From Ligula intestinalis (lineage: Eukaryota > Platyhelminthes > Cestoda > Diphyllobothriidea > Diphyllobothriidae), in assembly GCA_036362985.1 (NCBI GenBank), contig JAYGXS010000003.1:48082197-48146196 (forward strand): a stretch of 64,000 bases of DNA, in the 5' to 3' direction. The translations under genes were made by a program, and so were the position numbers. Below are positions 13,611 through 29,911 of the stretch, one piece after another (positions within the stretch are counted from its first letter, which is position 1; every line of letters starts with the position of its first letter). The notes under the pieces are model-generated. The model was not told the origin of the DNA, made no database searches, and worked only from the letters and a program-made list of their open reading frames with translations.

Positions 13611-14278
13611 CTAGAAGCGAAAAATCGCTTGATTGTGAATTGTCTGGCTTATCAGCAAGGTCGGATTGTTTGCCAAAGTATTCTACTGTGCGCATAAGAG
13701 AAGATCGGAAATCGGGAAAGCTATTGGAAATTGCGACTCTAAACTATTGACCTAGAACTTCGGAATGGGTTAGTTAGTCCTTCAGAAAGGCGCGAGCAAC
13801 AGTTTTTGCACTTATGTATGGAATGAATGAGCCATGGACTGGTAGAGTGAATAAGAGTTTGTTGTTCAGTACTAAGTCATTTTTCAAAGCGTTTTCTAGC
13901 ATACCAAAACAAAACGCCTGGTTTCATTGTGGATCTACGGCGTAGGACATTCTACGGCTGTGTTCACCTTTACGGTGGGGTTTTTCCAATTGCTTCAACT
14001 ACTTTTTAATCGGATAAGCCAGACTGCTCACCGGTAACGAGTAGACGGTTGTGTTGGAGCGCTAAGGTCGACAATAAGGTGGCAAGGCCATTGAGGCCGC
14101 TGAGTTTGGCAGAGTTGGGTTGAATAAATTATTCAAAGCTGCCATAACCCCTTACTAATAAAATGTGCCCTGTAGTCATTAGGTGGATTCTAGATTGGCA
14201 ATCAGCTTACTGTATGAGACTTGGTGGCTGGGCGGTTAAACTGACCCAAGTGTGATTAAAGTCACGGTTCCCAGTGAG

Positions 14279-14366
14279 GGCCTCGTAGCTCAGTTGACTA
14301 GAGCGTTAGCTGTACTAAAGCTTTTCCCTTGCTGGCTTGGGTTCGAATCCAACCCAGGCCCGAGTC
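14279..14366 (+). repeat. tRNA-derived SINE head
   Basis: GGGCCTCGTAGCTCAGTTGA begins a tRNA-like segment with a canonical D-arm/A box. A later GGGTTCGAATCC forms the B box, and CAGGCCC pairs with the first bases in six of seven positions. The T stem has mismatches and the middle is too long for a standard tRNA, so a SINE or pseudo-tRNA is more likely. The following GAGTCACCAG also occurs after a similar B box at 20378-20420. Confidence 0.5.
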
Positions 14367-15163
14367 ACCAGTTGGGAAGACAGAGCTAGAAAGACCGCCC
14401 TTACTACCATAACGAGTGTAGAAGCAGCTCGGCAGGCAACGGCAGCAGTCGTCCCACTACGCCATGTGCTATCCAATGCGGAGCTTAGCCAGGGTGCGAA
14501 GTGCGTGCATGCGCTGAGGCCATGTTTGCCTGCAGCCAATCAGCTTCAAGCTATAACCACGTCATCGCCTGAGTCACGCGCAGCAGTCATTGGGTTGCCA
14601 TGAGGGTGGCATGGGAAAGCCGTAAAAGTGACAACTCTATGAGGCTGCGTGTTTTGTTTGCAGGCTGATGGTAGAACTGAATGCCGTCCGCTATCGTAAA
14701 GTAAAGGATTAGTTAATAGGGGCCTCAGTCAGGCCAGTAGCTATCCACAACTGTGACCCCCACACATAATCCGAAAAAACTTTGCAAAGCACAATTTGTA
14801 TTCCCCCAGTCAGTGGGATACTGCTTGCCGCCTCCCTAGTCTTCAAAGAAACGACGAAATTATTTCTCTCCTGAATCCGAAAGCAAATATGGCTCGCAAT
14901 CTCTTGCCTCCAGTGAAGCTCCTTCGACTAGCTTACACATATAGCTGATTTTAACTCTACACTCTCTTATGTACTGCTGTTAAAACTAACCTTTCGGATA
15001 TGAATAGGCAGCTTAAGGGCGAAAGCCTTCTTTCTTTAATAAAGTGACTGAAAGGCGTTAACTGGACGAAGAACGTTCGCGATGAGCGGCTTCGCCTAAG
15101 CGTCACTCCCCATCGGCCGGGGTCAGTCTAAAGCGTGCAATCGATAACCACGCCGGCCCGCGG

Positions 15164-15171
15164 TATTTAAA
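15164..15171 (+). promoter_or_regulatory. TATA-like box of the Ala/Glu-rich gene
   Basis: TATTTAAA stands 72 bases upstream of the ATG at 15243. That leaves room for a transcription start near 15195 and a short leader without an upstream ATG. It sits at the edge of a G+C-rich stretch (GCCGGCCCGCGG). Confidence 0.4.
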
Positions 15172-15242
15172 AAAACGTTGCGCCACCAGTCAGCCTGCGT
15201 GTGCACCGGAAGTATCCTGCCTCTACATTCTGCTGAAGGACG

Positions 15243-20229
<4,987 letters not shown>

Positions 20230-20334
20230 TGCCACCCCTGTCTGTCCGTCTGCCAACCCCCTCCCGACTTTTGTCCATCAAATAAGTGTACAACTAAGAG
20301 ACTGTCAGTTTCACTTTCAGTGTCCGTGCTCTTG

Positions 20335-20425
20335 TAGGGCTCTAAGTCGTGGTTGTGGCTAGATCACTACAAGCATCAGGTCGAATCCCAGGTTGGAAGT
20401 TAAAAGGCAAGAGTCACCAGAATGA
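20335..20425 (+). repeat. tRNA-like SINE fragment after the Ala/Glu-rich gene
   Basis: AGGTCGAATCCCAGG is B-box-like and is followed by AAGAGTCACCAG, as in the repeat at 14279. The A-box side (GTGGTTGTGGCTAGATC) is only weakly similar. It starts about 105 bases after the stop codon at 20229. Confidence 0.35.
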
Positions 20426-20429
20426 GGGG

Positions 20430-21708
20430 TTTATTGTGCCCGGAAGTCCCAGTTGCAGTCTCAGGTGGCAGTGGCCACTGGCGATGCCAGGGCTAGTGTT
20501 GACTGCGTCCAGCCAGGCCTGATAGATTTGTGGTGGGTGATGATGGCTGCTTTTAGTAGGATTGCGGAGCAAGTTGAAGTGGATTACTATAGGTGTGTTG
20601 AAAGTTGCCCGATGAGATTCCGCCTGCAAAGGTCTTTGCTGCATCGGCCGAGAGATATATTAACCAAGTGGCTCTTAGGCAGGCGCGCTTATTTGGATGC
20701 ACGTGTAAATGCGGGTGTGTGCGCACATGTGTACGGAGGTGAACTGTCAGATCCGCCGGCACGCCGAAGAACAGGGGACGTTGACGCAGCTGTTATCGGT
20801 AAGTCAGAAGCAGCTGCGAGCTCAAGCCTCGAGACGTTCTCGACGTGGGGTGCAGTAACCAAAATTCGGATCTCTTACGGCTTGGCCTCTTCTTAGCTTT
20901 TTTTTCATGAACCGATGGCATCCATCTTCCAGCAAAGTTGTGACACTTCGGTGTATTATTTCACCTTCACTTCAATCCGTCCCAACGCATCTGTTTTTCT
21001 GACTTACCGGTGTTGGTTTGGTGCTGGGTTCAGGGCCCGCGCTATATCAGTGATAGCAGTCAGTATGTAACTTTTAAGCAGAAGGAAAAAAATGCACCTT
21101 TTTGCGTGATTGAAAGCGATGCAAAAGGTGACCAAGGTGGAATTCGAACCTAGCCTCTCGCGCCAGAAATGGCATCTGCACGATATGCAGCGTGCCCCTG
21201 AGGTCTGGCACGAACAAAGTGCCCGCACCAGTCACATTCACACACACGAGGTCGTGTGTGCGCTTTGGCTCTCCCTCCAAAGTCCTGTCGGGCATGCAAG
21301 TTTGGCAAACTGGAGTACCGCTTTGCTGCAACCTGATACGATAAGAACACTGGGCTTGCCACCAGACCAATGCATTTGGCCGGTTGCCAGCACCAGCCAC
21401 CTGGTCGATCAAAGGTAAAACCAACAGCATTGCGCAAATACTAATGGCGGAGGGGTGAAATGCGGTGGGACGAACAAAGAACCCGTGGCATGACAAGGAC
21501 TTGGTTTCAGAAGGGCAGTTGGCGAGCCGACGATAACTTTCAAGGGATTCTCAACAAGCACTCGGGGGGGGAAGGGGAGGTAGGGGTCGATAAATGAAGG
21601 CTGGATACGCGGCGGGGAAGGTTGGGTGGAGTCGGTCCAGGTGGAGGAAGGGAGGGGGGGAGAGAAAGTGAGAGCACGGAAGAGTGTATGCAGTTAAGCG
21701 GCCATTAG
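20430..21708. other. repeat-like intergenic stretch
   Basis: A 147-codon plus-strand frame (20453-20896) lacks domains and splice context and begins within SINE-like sequence. G-runs at 21560-21670 match the flank of the Penelope copy at 6490-6600. Confidence 0.4.
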
Positions 21709-22275
21709 CTATGCCAAGCGCGGAGCTTGCAAGAGGTTCTTTTGTGCACACAAGACCAGCTTCCTCAACCTGATAGCGGTCGCCTCTTTTGTTGCTAGCA
21801 GGCGCTGACCCAGGGACTTTGGATAGTTTGGTGGTACCTTATAAATCATCTGGAAGGCTTTACTGGGGTTCACTTGGTGTCCGGAATCAACAGTGTGTGC
21901 AAGAATAGCGGTGTTGATGCTCCTGACGTCCCTTTTTCTCAGCCATGCCGGGAGATGCTCCATTATCCTTTTGGATAAGCGCCGACTCGTGCGATTTATA
22001 TGATATACTCTTAGGGAGCAAGTAAAGGAGTAGATGCATACGGAGATGGTCTGAATGTGCAATTTATACTTGCCTTCCCCGCGCAGGGCCAGGTTGTTTG
22101 ATAATAGTACCCTGACTCCCGCTGCTGGAAAGATTCGTGACACGGTTTGGTCAACGCGCCTTCTTAAGAGTTCTTTTCTTGCATTCCATTGAAAGGAACT
22201 TTTAGGAATAGCGTTTTCTTTTCCACAGCGGGTATGGTGGGCTTTATTTGCCTTGCCATCATTCTTTGTGATCAA
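21709..22275 (-). pseudogene. Penelope-like element, GIY-YIG endonuclease fragment (copy 2)
   Basis: A 188-residue open frame covers the linker and GIY-YIG nuclease of a Penelope-like element. It reads ELLRRRVDQTVSRIFPAAGV, then VCIYSFTCSLRVYHINRTSR, then LSKRIMEHLPAWLRKRD and VPPNYPKSLGQRLLATKEA. The usual YIGRT is degraded to HINRT, so the second glycine of the motif is lost, while the Glu-His pair remains. It extends further upstream than copy 1 at 6458-6890. No reverse transcriptase is present, so this is a 5'-truncated insertion. Confidence 0.78.
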
Positions 22276-24069
22276 TCTCTCAGGATACCCGTTGTCAAGA
22301 CGCAGGTCCTGGATGTTCTAAAGCTCCATCTCAATACTTTCTACCGCGAATTTTCTTCTAGGCCTTCGCGTTAAGCAGCGGACTTGGTTTCAGTTGGAAC
22401 TGAGTGAAATAATGGTTTATTGATAGTTTTAACGTTATTTTTGAAGGCATAATGGAATAAAAGTTTTGCCGGAAGCATTATCGTATGCCGAGGTACTTAG
22501 ATATTGTTAGCTCCATCATTCTGCCTTACAGTAGAGGTGTTAACAGGTTTTTTTGTCTGGTTCCTATCATAGTAAAGAAAAAATGAATTAAAAAGGTGAG
22601 CGTATAAAAGCAGAAAATAATACGAAATAATGATTTAAATAACCAAACATTCGCGCGAGGTTTAAATTGGTATGTACAATCAGTAGGAAACAAGATCTGC
22701 GCAAAAGTATCTGCAAATAGGCTAAAAGCCAATATTGATTCTAGATTTAAATTTGGATATTAAAATAAAACCATGAACGATAATAAGCATATTATTATTA
22801 TTATTCCCCATTTTTTAAAACTCTCAATAGCTTCACATGCATGTTGACAGATATTGTGGTAGGACAAACCGACAAACAACCGTAGATCGCTTAAAAAGCT
22901 AAATAAAATAAAAAAAGTAAGCAAACTATAACTAAAATTAAACTAATAAAGTAAACAATAAACTAAAAACGAAGCCAAAACGATGGAAGACCCATAACAA
23001 TATTAGAACAACTTCTATTGGTTAACATAAATGGATAGGTGGAAATTAGACCTACTGAAAAGAGGAAAGTAGTGTTTTATTATAAGTTACAGACAAAAAC
23101 TGCCTCAAAAGCATGCCCTACCGAAGCCCGGATGACGAAATATCAACCTAAAGCAAGGGCATGTTCCATGCTACTCACCAAGTTGAATATTTTAGGCCTT
23201 TTGATATATCATCAGTCTCAAACAAGGAAGTCGGCCTTTCTCTCTGTCTGTCTCTTGAACTGGGAACAACAATGATTTGCGCATGAATTGGACTATAGCA
23301 TAACGAACTTATGATGCGTACCCCGATTCCTACTCTCCCAGAAAGCTTGCTGCAAAGCAAGACAGTAAAGAAGACCGGAACAGGACGCAGGCACACCGAC
23401 TCATAGAACCAAAAAAGCTCGCTTGCAGGCGCCAGACAAGACCTGATCCCTGAATTCGTATGTGCAAGAGTTCATTTTTGGGAAGGAAGACCCTTGAGTT
23501 CCGTGACCAGGGCCGATATGCCTCATTCCTTGATAAATTTCGAAGCTGCAAATCATAGGGCATCGTGATAGATTCACGTGGTGCATACTGCTAATGGTGA
23601 TCAATAAACCGAGTTCCTACGAAGTCGAACTCCGAGAGAACTCGGAACGAATTTGCGATAGAGCGTAAAATAAAAGTTTGAATTCCTCTCTGACTAGCTT
23701 CGAATAGATTGGTTGTGGGACTAAATCCAAAATAACAAAGGCAACGCACAAAAGAAGGAAAATCGTCTCGTCTGATCTTGCAAGATCTGCTGATTCCAAT
23801 TCTGAGCAATATACCTTTTCAGAAGACCATAGTTGGAGAGAATTGGAGATATTGAAAAAATAGAAGATTATAGGGTCAGGTGGCATTGGACCCGTTTTCC
23901 CATAGAACTTCCCAGCAAAACTCTTAAGATTAGCTTTGAAATTTCATTTGAAACCGGAAAACTTGCAGCAAGGTGTGCGAGGGATGGCGACCTGCGCGTG
24001 GATTCTCTTGTAATGAGAGTAGCATTGCACTGCATCTACCGTACTCTCTCCCCTCTGACTCCACAATAC
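22276..24069. other. intergenic, nothing convincing
   Basis: AT-rich with overlapping minus-strand frames at 23175-23886 that are not recognised and lack splice structure. Confidence 0.35.
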
Positions 24070-24519
24070 ACGGGCCGAGTTTCCCCTTCAGTTGACAGTC
24101 TTCCAAGCCACGGTTCTTAGAGCACCGTAATAGATTTCAGCGCGTCAGAGTGTTTAGAGTGGGGAAAATGCGCTGAGCCATCGGACTCACTCCCCATACC
24201 CATTTCCAGGGCCCGACCACTGTTCAAGCCAATCAGTAGACTGGTGTGTGGAATGAACGCGGCTGCCTTCTTACATAATGACCTTGTCTGCGCGTAATAC
24301 GTATACGACCTGGCCTCCAAACACAAGGGGTAGTGGCTCATACTCACATGCGTAAGGGTGCCAGAGGTCACGTTAAGAAGGAGCCATTGCAGTCTAGCTC
24401 TCTGACAAGGAGCAGAGCACTCCACAGAAACACACACGGAGATGACTGCGACGCCTAATTGTAATTTTCAGTTGGCAACCCTGCAAGCCACGGCGCTAAA
24501 GGTGCCCTGATAGACTGAG
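24070..24519. repeat. pair of short direct repeats about 375 bases apart
   Basis: GACAGTCTTCCAAGCCACGG near 24097 recurs as GGCAACCCTGCAAGCCACGG near 24473, each followed by similar TAATAGATTT / TGATAGACTG segments. The relation to the LINE remnant that begins at 24520 is unclear. Confidence 0.35.
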
Positions 24520-26265
24520 GCTCAGATCACACATACAGCTGAGGAGCCAAATCGAGAAGAATCTCAGAATCATACTTCCTTCTCGTGTGAGAGGTACTGC
24601 ATGCAAACACGTATTGGGTGTGGCCATGTGTAATGTAGATGCTGGCGAGGAGAGTTGTGGGAGAATAGTATAGCTGGCAGTGTTGTGCCACAGGTTTTAA
24701 TGTAGGCGCATGCGAATTCCTAGGCTCACATGGTACATTAATGTGCTTGGTTAATGCAGATAGTTTAGGCGGATGTGGTGGGTGTGATTGTCGACAGTGA
24801 AAACCGTGGGAGGTGGCGTTTGTGGCATTTATATGTTGGTGCACCCGGCACTGGTTTGCCGGTCTCTGTACGATGGATTTGTTAATGCCCGACCAGACTG
24901 ACGAGCGGTGTGAGCGTGTGGCAGGATAGGTTAGACTTTGTAAAGGTGGTTACAGCGGTGGAGGTACTACGGGTGGTGGCAACGAGGGATGGTGAACTGT
25001 AAGTGATAGAAATGATAAAATTGTCGGGTATAGTAGGTGTGTTCAGAAGTTCGGTAATGTGATAAGATCCGCTCTCTCGAATACACACGAGACTGACTAG
25101 ACCCGTGCATGGAGTTAATGCACGAGAAGAGTGATGACAGGGGTCCCTGCTGTGTCTGGATGTTCGAGGTATTGGTTTGTCAGTCTAAGCGAAGGATTCA
25201 CAAGTGGCTGACCGGGCCGATGCTTGACAGGTTAGAATCTGGTAGTGCTAGTGGGGGTGGTGGTAGTTGAAGTAGCAGTTATCAGGGCATCCAAGATGGC
25301 CCCATCGGTGATAAGAGTATGAAAAGTGGTGTCATTGGTGGTTGTCGCTGCGATTAAAACGTGAGTTGCAGCGAGGCCTGGATGGTTGTCGTCATGGATA
25401 TCGTGGGGATCAAATGTGTTCGTGACTTTTAACTTGCAGTTTTGGCACTAGGAGCGACGATGCAGTTTGTTTCTTAGATTGCTGCGCCGGTGTTCACTGC
25501 TCATCTCCAAGACGATCGGTCCTCTGTGAGATTTTCTGGCGCCAGCATGATGCTTTACAGTTTTCTGTAAGGTTTCCTTAAAGCGTCGTTTTTGTCCACC
25601 ATCTCGGCGAGCACCCATGGATATATCACCGCATAAAAGTAGTCCGGGTAGTTGATCGTCTTCCATCCTCATCAGATAGCCGCTCCATCACAGTTGCGCT
25701 TGCCTAAGCATATCGCGGGTGCTAAGAATTCGGTTGCGTTCCAGGAGTTCCGTGTCCATAATCCTGTCCTGCTGCTTCAGGTTCAGTATTTTTCGGAGGC
25801 AGCTGAGACGGAAATGGTCCAGCTTCCTGGATTGGTTGGAGTAGACAATCCAGGCCCCAGTTCCATACTGAAGTGTCGCCAAGAGGACCACCTTGTACAT
25901 TTTAATTTTGGTGCTTAGGTGAAGGCCATGGCGATTCCAAACAGGGACTTGCAACGGACCGAACCCCCCGGCTCGCTTTTGAGATCCGGCGCGCAACCTC
26001 GCCATCGCGTTTGATATTATATGGCAGCATGCTTCGGAGGTAAGCTAAGTTACCCAAAATCTTGGGTTGGGTGCCATTTACATGTGTTCGTAAATCGTTG
26101 TATTCCGCGCTGCTTGGTGCACGATCACCATTTTGTTCATGTTGAAGTTGAACCTAAATGTGGCACTTCCGGTGCCAAAGAGGTCTGTACCCTCTGCAGT
26201 TGCGGTGTTGAGGGTGTATTCATTATTAAGTTGGTTTGGCAAATTTGCTTAATTTGAGTTGATCC
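24520..26265 (-). pseudogene. RTE-like LINE, 3' part of the reverse transcriptase and zinc-finger/Ser-Thr tail
   Basis: Read on the minus strand, 26265-25448 encodes the C-terminal part of a non-LTR reverse transcriptase: TAEGTDLF and FNFNMNKMVIVHQAARNT upstream, then [59 protein letters not shown] and QAQL-stop-WSGYLMRMED. The stop (TGA at 25688-25690) replaces a codon that is usually Arg. Frameshifts break the upstream part near 26000-26060. From 25440 down to about 24520 the frames give a Thr/Ser-rich tail with decayed zinc-finger spacers (HRTETGKPVPGAPTYK near 24890-24840), as in RTE-like elements of flatworms. The element is dead, 5'-truncated and old. Confidence 0.8.
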
Positions 26266-26289
26266 AAGTGTTAAAAACTCTAGGCGTTT

Positions 26290-26361
26290 GGCGGGATTTG
26301 AACCCGTGCATCAGAGAAAGCCTTTGCCAGAGGCTAATGCCCTACCGCTAAGCTAGTCATG
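26290..26361 (-). repeat. tRNA-like sequence, Ala(GGC)-like anticodon loop, probably SINE or pseudo-tRNA
   Basis: On the minus strand TAGCTTAGCGGTAGGGC resembles an A box. AGCCT-CTGGCAA-AGGCT forms a proper anticodon arm with U33, and CGGG-TTCAAAT-CCCG is a perfect T arm. The ends do not pair as an acceptor stem and the variable region is too long, so it is unlikely to be a functional tRNA. Confidence 0.5.
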
Positions 26362-27519
26362 GAATATAGACGTAAGCACCTACGAGGGGAAGTTGCATGC
26401 GCAGACGACCGAGGAGGTGCTCGTCAGTCCTGCATGCGATTCGGATCCCAGGGTGCTCACCACTTTAGGCGTCCACCAGCATGACAGAGAACAGGACACT
26501 AAAGAGGATGGAATTGATTAAGCTGTTCTATTTAACGCTGTTCGTGAGTGGGAATGCTTCATGGTGCGTGCAACTGACGCACCATGTGCGTGAACGATTT
26601 TCATGTTCTTGCGATCCTGCAATTGCGTTTGAACTTTAGCATTCAGCCTCGCGTCACCGTATTCACTGGCCGCTTGTGGAAGCCTCCAAAGGTTCAGCGA
26701 AAAGCTCATCCTTCAGCAGACGAACGTGGGATCCTGCAGGACTTTGTTTTCAGACCAGCCTTGTTTGTTACAAACACAGGCTATTGTGAAAGGTAGTATG
26801 ATTGCACAATAATTGTTTTCAGGCCTATAAATATTGCAGAAGCCACTCACCGTGAAGTCAATGACAATATTCTGCTGCAAGTAGGGTGATTTACATAATC
26901 TCGCCACTTTTGTTCTTCTTTAAACGTTTTCCTAGTTGGTGTTGGTGATACCACTGGAAAATGTCTGTCAGTTACCTCGCGCGAGGCTTGGGTACACTTA
27001 ATCTCCATATACGCGCTCACCGTTGGTTGGGCGGGGAGTTAGCGATGATAATAAAGCTCATTCAGTGTCTTCTCCCAAGGTTTGAGTACGCGACCCAACT
27101 TACCCTTGTAACTTTATTATTTAACAAAAATATTGGGATCTAATTTGTTCCCTTACATGCCCCACCCGTGCTCTCCCCGGAAATCAGGCAAACGTTAGCC
27201 TGCGGGGCGCGCTTCACACTTTTCCCAGGCGACCCCACGATATAATTCAACCGTTTTTTCTACGTGTTGATTTACAGAAGGAACGCACCCACATTCTCTG
27301 GAATACAAATATGTAAGCCCCTTCATTGAGGGAACAAATCTTTCATCGTGGTTCACCTGTTGTGTGAAACTCCTAGGTAAACGTCCGCTCGGACGGGGCT
27401 GTAGCCTCGTCCATTTTATTTAGTTCGTGCCGTTGGGATAGTATCACGTGCCACCAGATTTAGAAAAACCGTTCATACTTGACGATTCTGCAGATTAAAG
27501 TCGTAGTGTGTGTACATTA
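26362..27519. other. intergenic, nothing convincing
   Basis: No domain, repeat or splice pattern is evident up to the Gypsy integrase fragment. Confidence 0.4.
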
Positions 27520-27884
27520 ATTTACAGATTCCGGCTGTACTTGCAGACCCCACCAATGACATGCCCCAGGTTCATAACCTGCCTGCTCCTCAACCGCCAG
27601 ATCCACGGCAAAATCCGGATAGGCCTTGGTCCCGTGTGCACATCGATTTCGCTGGCCCACTCGACGGTGGCACGTACCTAGTCGTGGTTGACGCCTACTT
27701 AAAGTGACCCGAGATTGCACCACTAAACCCGGCAACTACCACTGCCCCGATCGCCTTCCTACGGCGTCTCTTCAGTCAACAGGGCTTACCGGATGTTCTA
27801 GTGTCGGATAATGGCTCGCACTTTACCGCACCCACCTTTGAGGATTTCTGCCGCCAACACCACATCCAGCATCTTCGTTCCCCG
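27520..27884 (+). pseudogene. Ty3/Gypsy integrase core fragment
   Basis: The frame reads PDRPWSRVHIDFAGPLDGGT, then LVVVDAYLK, then a TGA at 27705-27707 where Trp is expected, then PEIAPLNP, FLRRLFSQQGLPDVLVSDNG and SHFTAPTFEDFCRQHHIQHL. These are the first two acidic residues of the retroviral-type D,D,E integrase (IDFAG and SDNG). Similarity ends abruptly after RSPP at 27884, before the catalytic Glu. The following 90 bases stay open but look unrelated. Nothing upstream resembles RNase H or reverse transcriptase. It is a dead fragment. Confidence 0.85.
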
Positions 27885-28086
27885 CCCGTAAGAGCGAGAC
27901 AGAGGAAAGAACAGTCGGACAGGGAGAGAGTGCGTTTACTCAGACAAACAGGTTACAGTAAGCCAGCGCGAGTCAAGTAAGACACATGGTGCAGGTAATT
28001 TAAAGGGAACGCGAAAGACATTGTCCGACAATGGGCCAGCCAGGATTGAGCAGACAAGACTGGCTCATGGCAAGCGGCTCTCGTGA

Positions 28087-28820
28087 CGCCATTGAGTGCA
28101 TTATCTCATCGTGGGAATCGTGCCATTCCCAACAGAAACTATGTTAACGGCAACGGGTAGTGATGAGCATGCTCATTTAGGACTTTTGAAGCAGCTGACT
28201 GAGCATATATGTCACTTTTCCATGTTGGTTAGGGACAGTGTGATATTAACTTATTTAGCGATTGATGGTCTACCAGTATCTAAGAATAAGTGCCGTTTAG
28301 TAGGCACTTGCTGGTGATATTTTTTGAAATGTATACAAAACTGTATGGTAACAGAGAGATGGTTTACAATATTCACAGCATTGTACACCTACCGGACGAT
28401 GTCGAACGATATGGTCCATCGGACCGTTCTTCTTCGTTTCCCCTCGAAATTTTCTTAGGTAAGATAAAACGTATGCTCACAAAACCGTCGCAACCACCGC
28501 AGTAGTCTGTGTGTCAGTTAGGCGAACTGCAGACCAAGTGGAGCCCTTTATCATGACATTTGGAAAGGAAGTTCAATTAAGAACACTGTAAAGGTCCACT
28601 ATCACCAAGTGGTGGATCGTTTACGCAGTTTAAGTCTATAATGAAAGGTTGACTTATATTTGGCAAGATGCTTAATTTTTGTATGTGGTAAGTTGATTTT
28701 CGTGCAAAATATTGTCCGATGTCCATCCGGTGAAGTAGGTTTAGTGTACGTGGAATACCAGAATATTGAGGATTACATTGAATAGCCTGAGAACAATCAT
28801 CTTCTCAAAGATTTTAAAGC
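28087..28820 (+). pseudogene. CACTA-like DNA transposase fragment
   Basis: Two overlapping frames hold pieces typical of the C-terminal part of CACTA-like (CMC) transposases of invertebrates: ILTYLAIDGLPVSKNK around 28250-28290 and YGNREMVYNIHSIVHLPDDV then FPLEIFLGKIKRMLTKPS around 28340-28495. A frameshift and apparent deletion near 28290-28320 separate them, and a stop ends the second piece at 28503-28505. Weaker similarity may continue to about 28820. No terminal CACTA repeats were found. It lies 200 bases from the Gypsy integrase remnant, so one may have inserted near or into the other. Confidence 0.6.
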
Positions 28821-29386
28821 TAGTATGGGGACTATAGTGAACAGCTGCATATTGCCATCCTCCTTCCGTAAGTATGCAAGTTTTGCAGTTGACGTTCATT
28901 ACGTCCTAATTAAATCAATGGACGTTGGGATTGCGACGACTGACAAATATAAGTGCAAATGCAATACGTTGGACAATACATGCTTAAGGTATTCCAACTT
29001 CCCCCTCTTCGTCTTTCACAGTACGGCTCCCCTTGCGGGCACTATCCAAAAATCCTACATTCTACTAGCCCATAGATACTGATTGGTGGATAGTGAAGAG
29101 CTGCGATTGTATCTCATCAGTGACTGGGGATATCCCCCACCTCCGTCCTAATCCGTAAGCGACACATTGTCGTTATAAATGCCACCGTAGGAATCTTTCT
29201 CAGACTCCGGCAGTGCTATCACAATGCCTTCGGGGTCTTCCCCATTCCTAGGTAAGCACTCAAACTTATGCATATTTCTTCTTAGAGAAAAGTTGAAAAC
29301 GCCCCCATAGAAGGTGGCGGGAGAAAGGCTTACGGAGAAAAATCAAAAAGTGTCTGAAGTGGATAGTTAAAACACTAGTCGACAAG

Positions 29387-29578
29387 ATGCGCTATGCTGA
29401 AATTCAGGAGGAACGTCGGTTCCACAGGGAAAATATGTTGGAGCGGATCGTCAGTGGGCAAGTTCACGCCGCAACTAGGACATCTGCCACAAGTCAACGT
29501 AGGCTTATCCCAAAATTGACAACAGAGAATGCTTTAAGCGAATTTAATCAGGCGTTGTCCGATACAGACTATCGTAAC
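29387..29578 (+). pseudogene. possible Gag-like fragment interrupted by the LTR element
   Basis: A frame of about 64 codons reads EIQEERRFHRENMLERI and then QRRLIPKLTTENALSEFNQA. The 'LIPKLTTEN' style recalls the start of Gag regions in Gypsy-type elements. It stops being meaningful exactly where the LTR begins at 29579, so it may be an older element into which the LTR element inserted. Assignment is weak. Confidence 0.3.
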
Positions 29579-29899
29579 TGTTATAGCCCAGTTTATTCGG
29601 ACCCGACGTATAGGCAGAAAAAGCCAAGAGAGCGGTTCTGATAGGAAGGCTTCATTCCAGACGGTACAGAGACAACGGTATGAATAAGCGTGTTCAGTTA
29701 AGCCTTTTATAAGGCGCTGGTCCTTCTAGACTGTTCCTGGCCTATCGGACGAGAGGGGTAGTTCTGGCGTGGTTTCCCACGCTGCGGTACGCCTGGAACA
29801 ATGCAGTGAACGTGGGGGTGGGCGTCACGTGAGCTCTCGGCGCACGCAAATGGCTTGCGGCCGTGACGCAGATAGACTGCACTTCTCGCCCCCATAACA
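29579..29899 (-). repeat. LTR (3' copy in transcription order)
   Basis: Minus-strand LTR running TGTTATGG...CTATAACA. It holds the TATAAAA box (forward 29705-29711) and the AATAAA signal (forward 29592-29597). Its first 250 forward bases match the right copy closely; the remainder differs by substitutions and about 30 missing bases. Confidence 0.85.
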
Positions 29900-29911
29900 C
29901 GTCCCGCTTTT
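29900..29911 (-). promoter_or_regulatory. polypurine tract candidate
   Basis: AAAAGCGGGACG directly precedes the 3' LTR. It is purine-rich but interrupted by two C residues, so it is a weak tract. Confidence 0.4.

Noticed and set aside
14279..14366. Functional tRNA gene
   Set aside because: T-stem mismatches and an over-long middle region make a SINE or pseudo-tRNA more likely.
20453..20896. 147-codon plus-strand frame as a gene
   Set aside because: It starts within SINE-like sequence just after the Ala/Glu-rich gene and has no domain or splice context.
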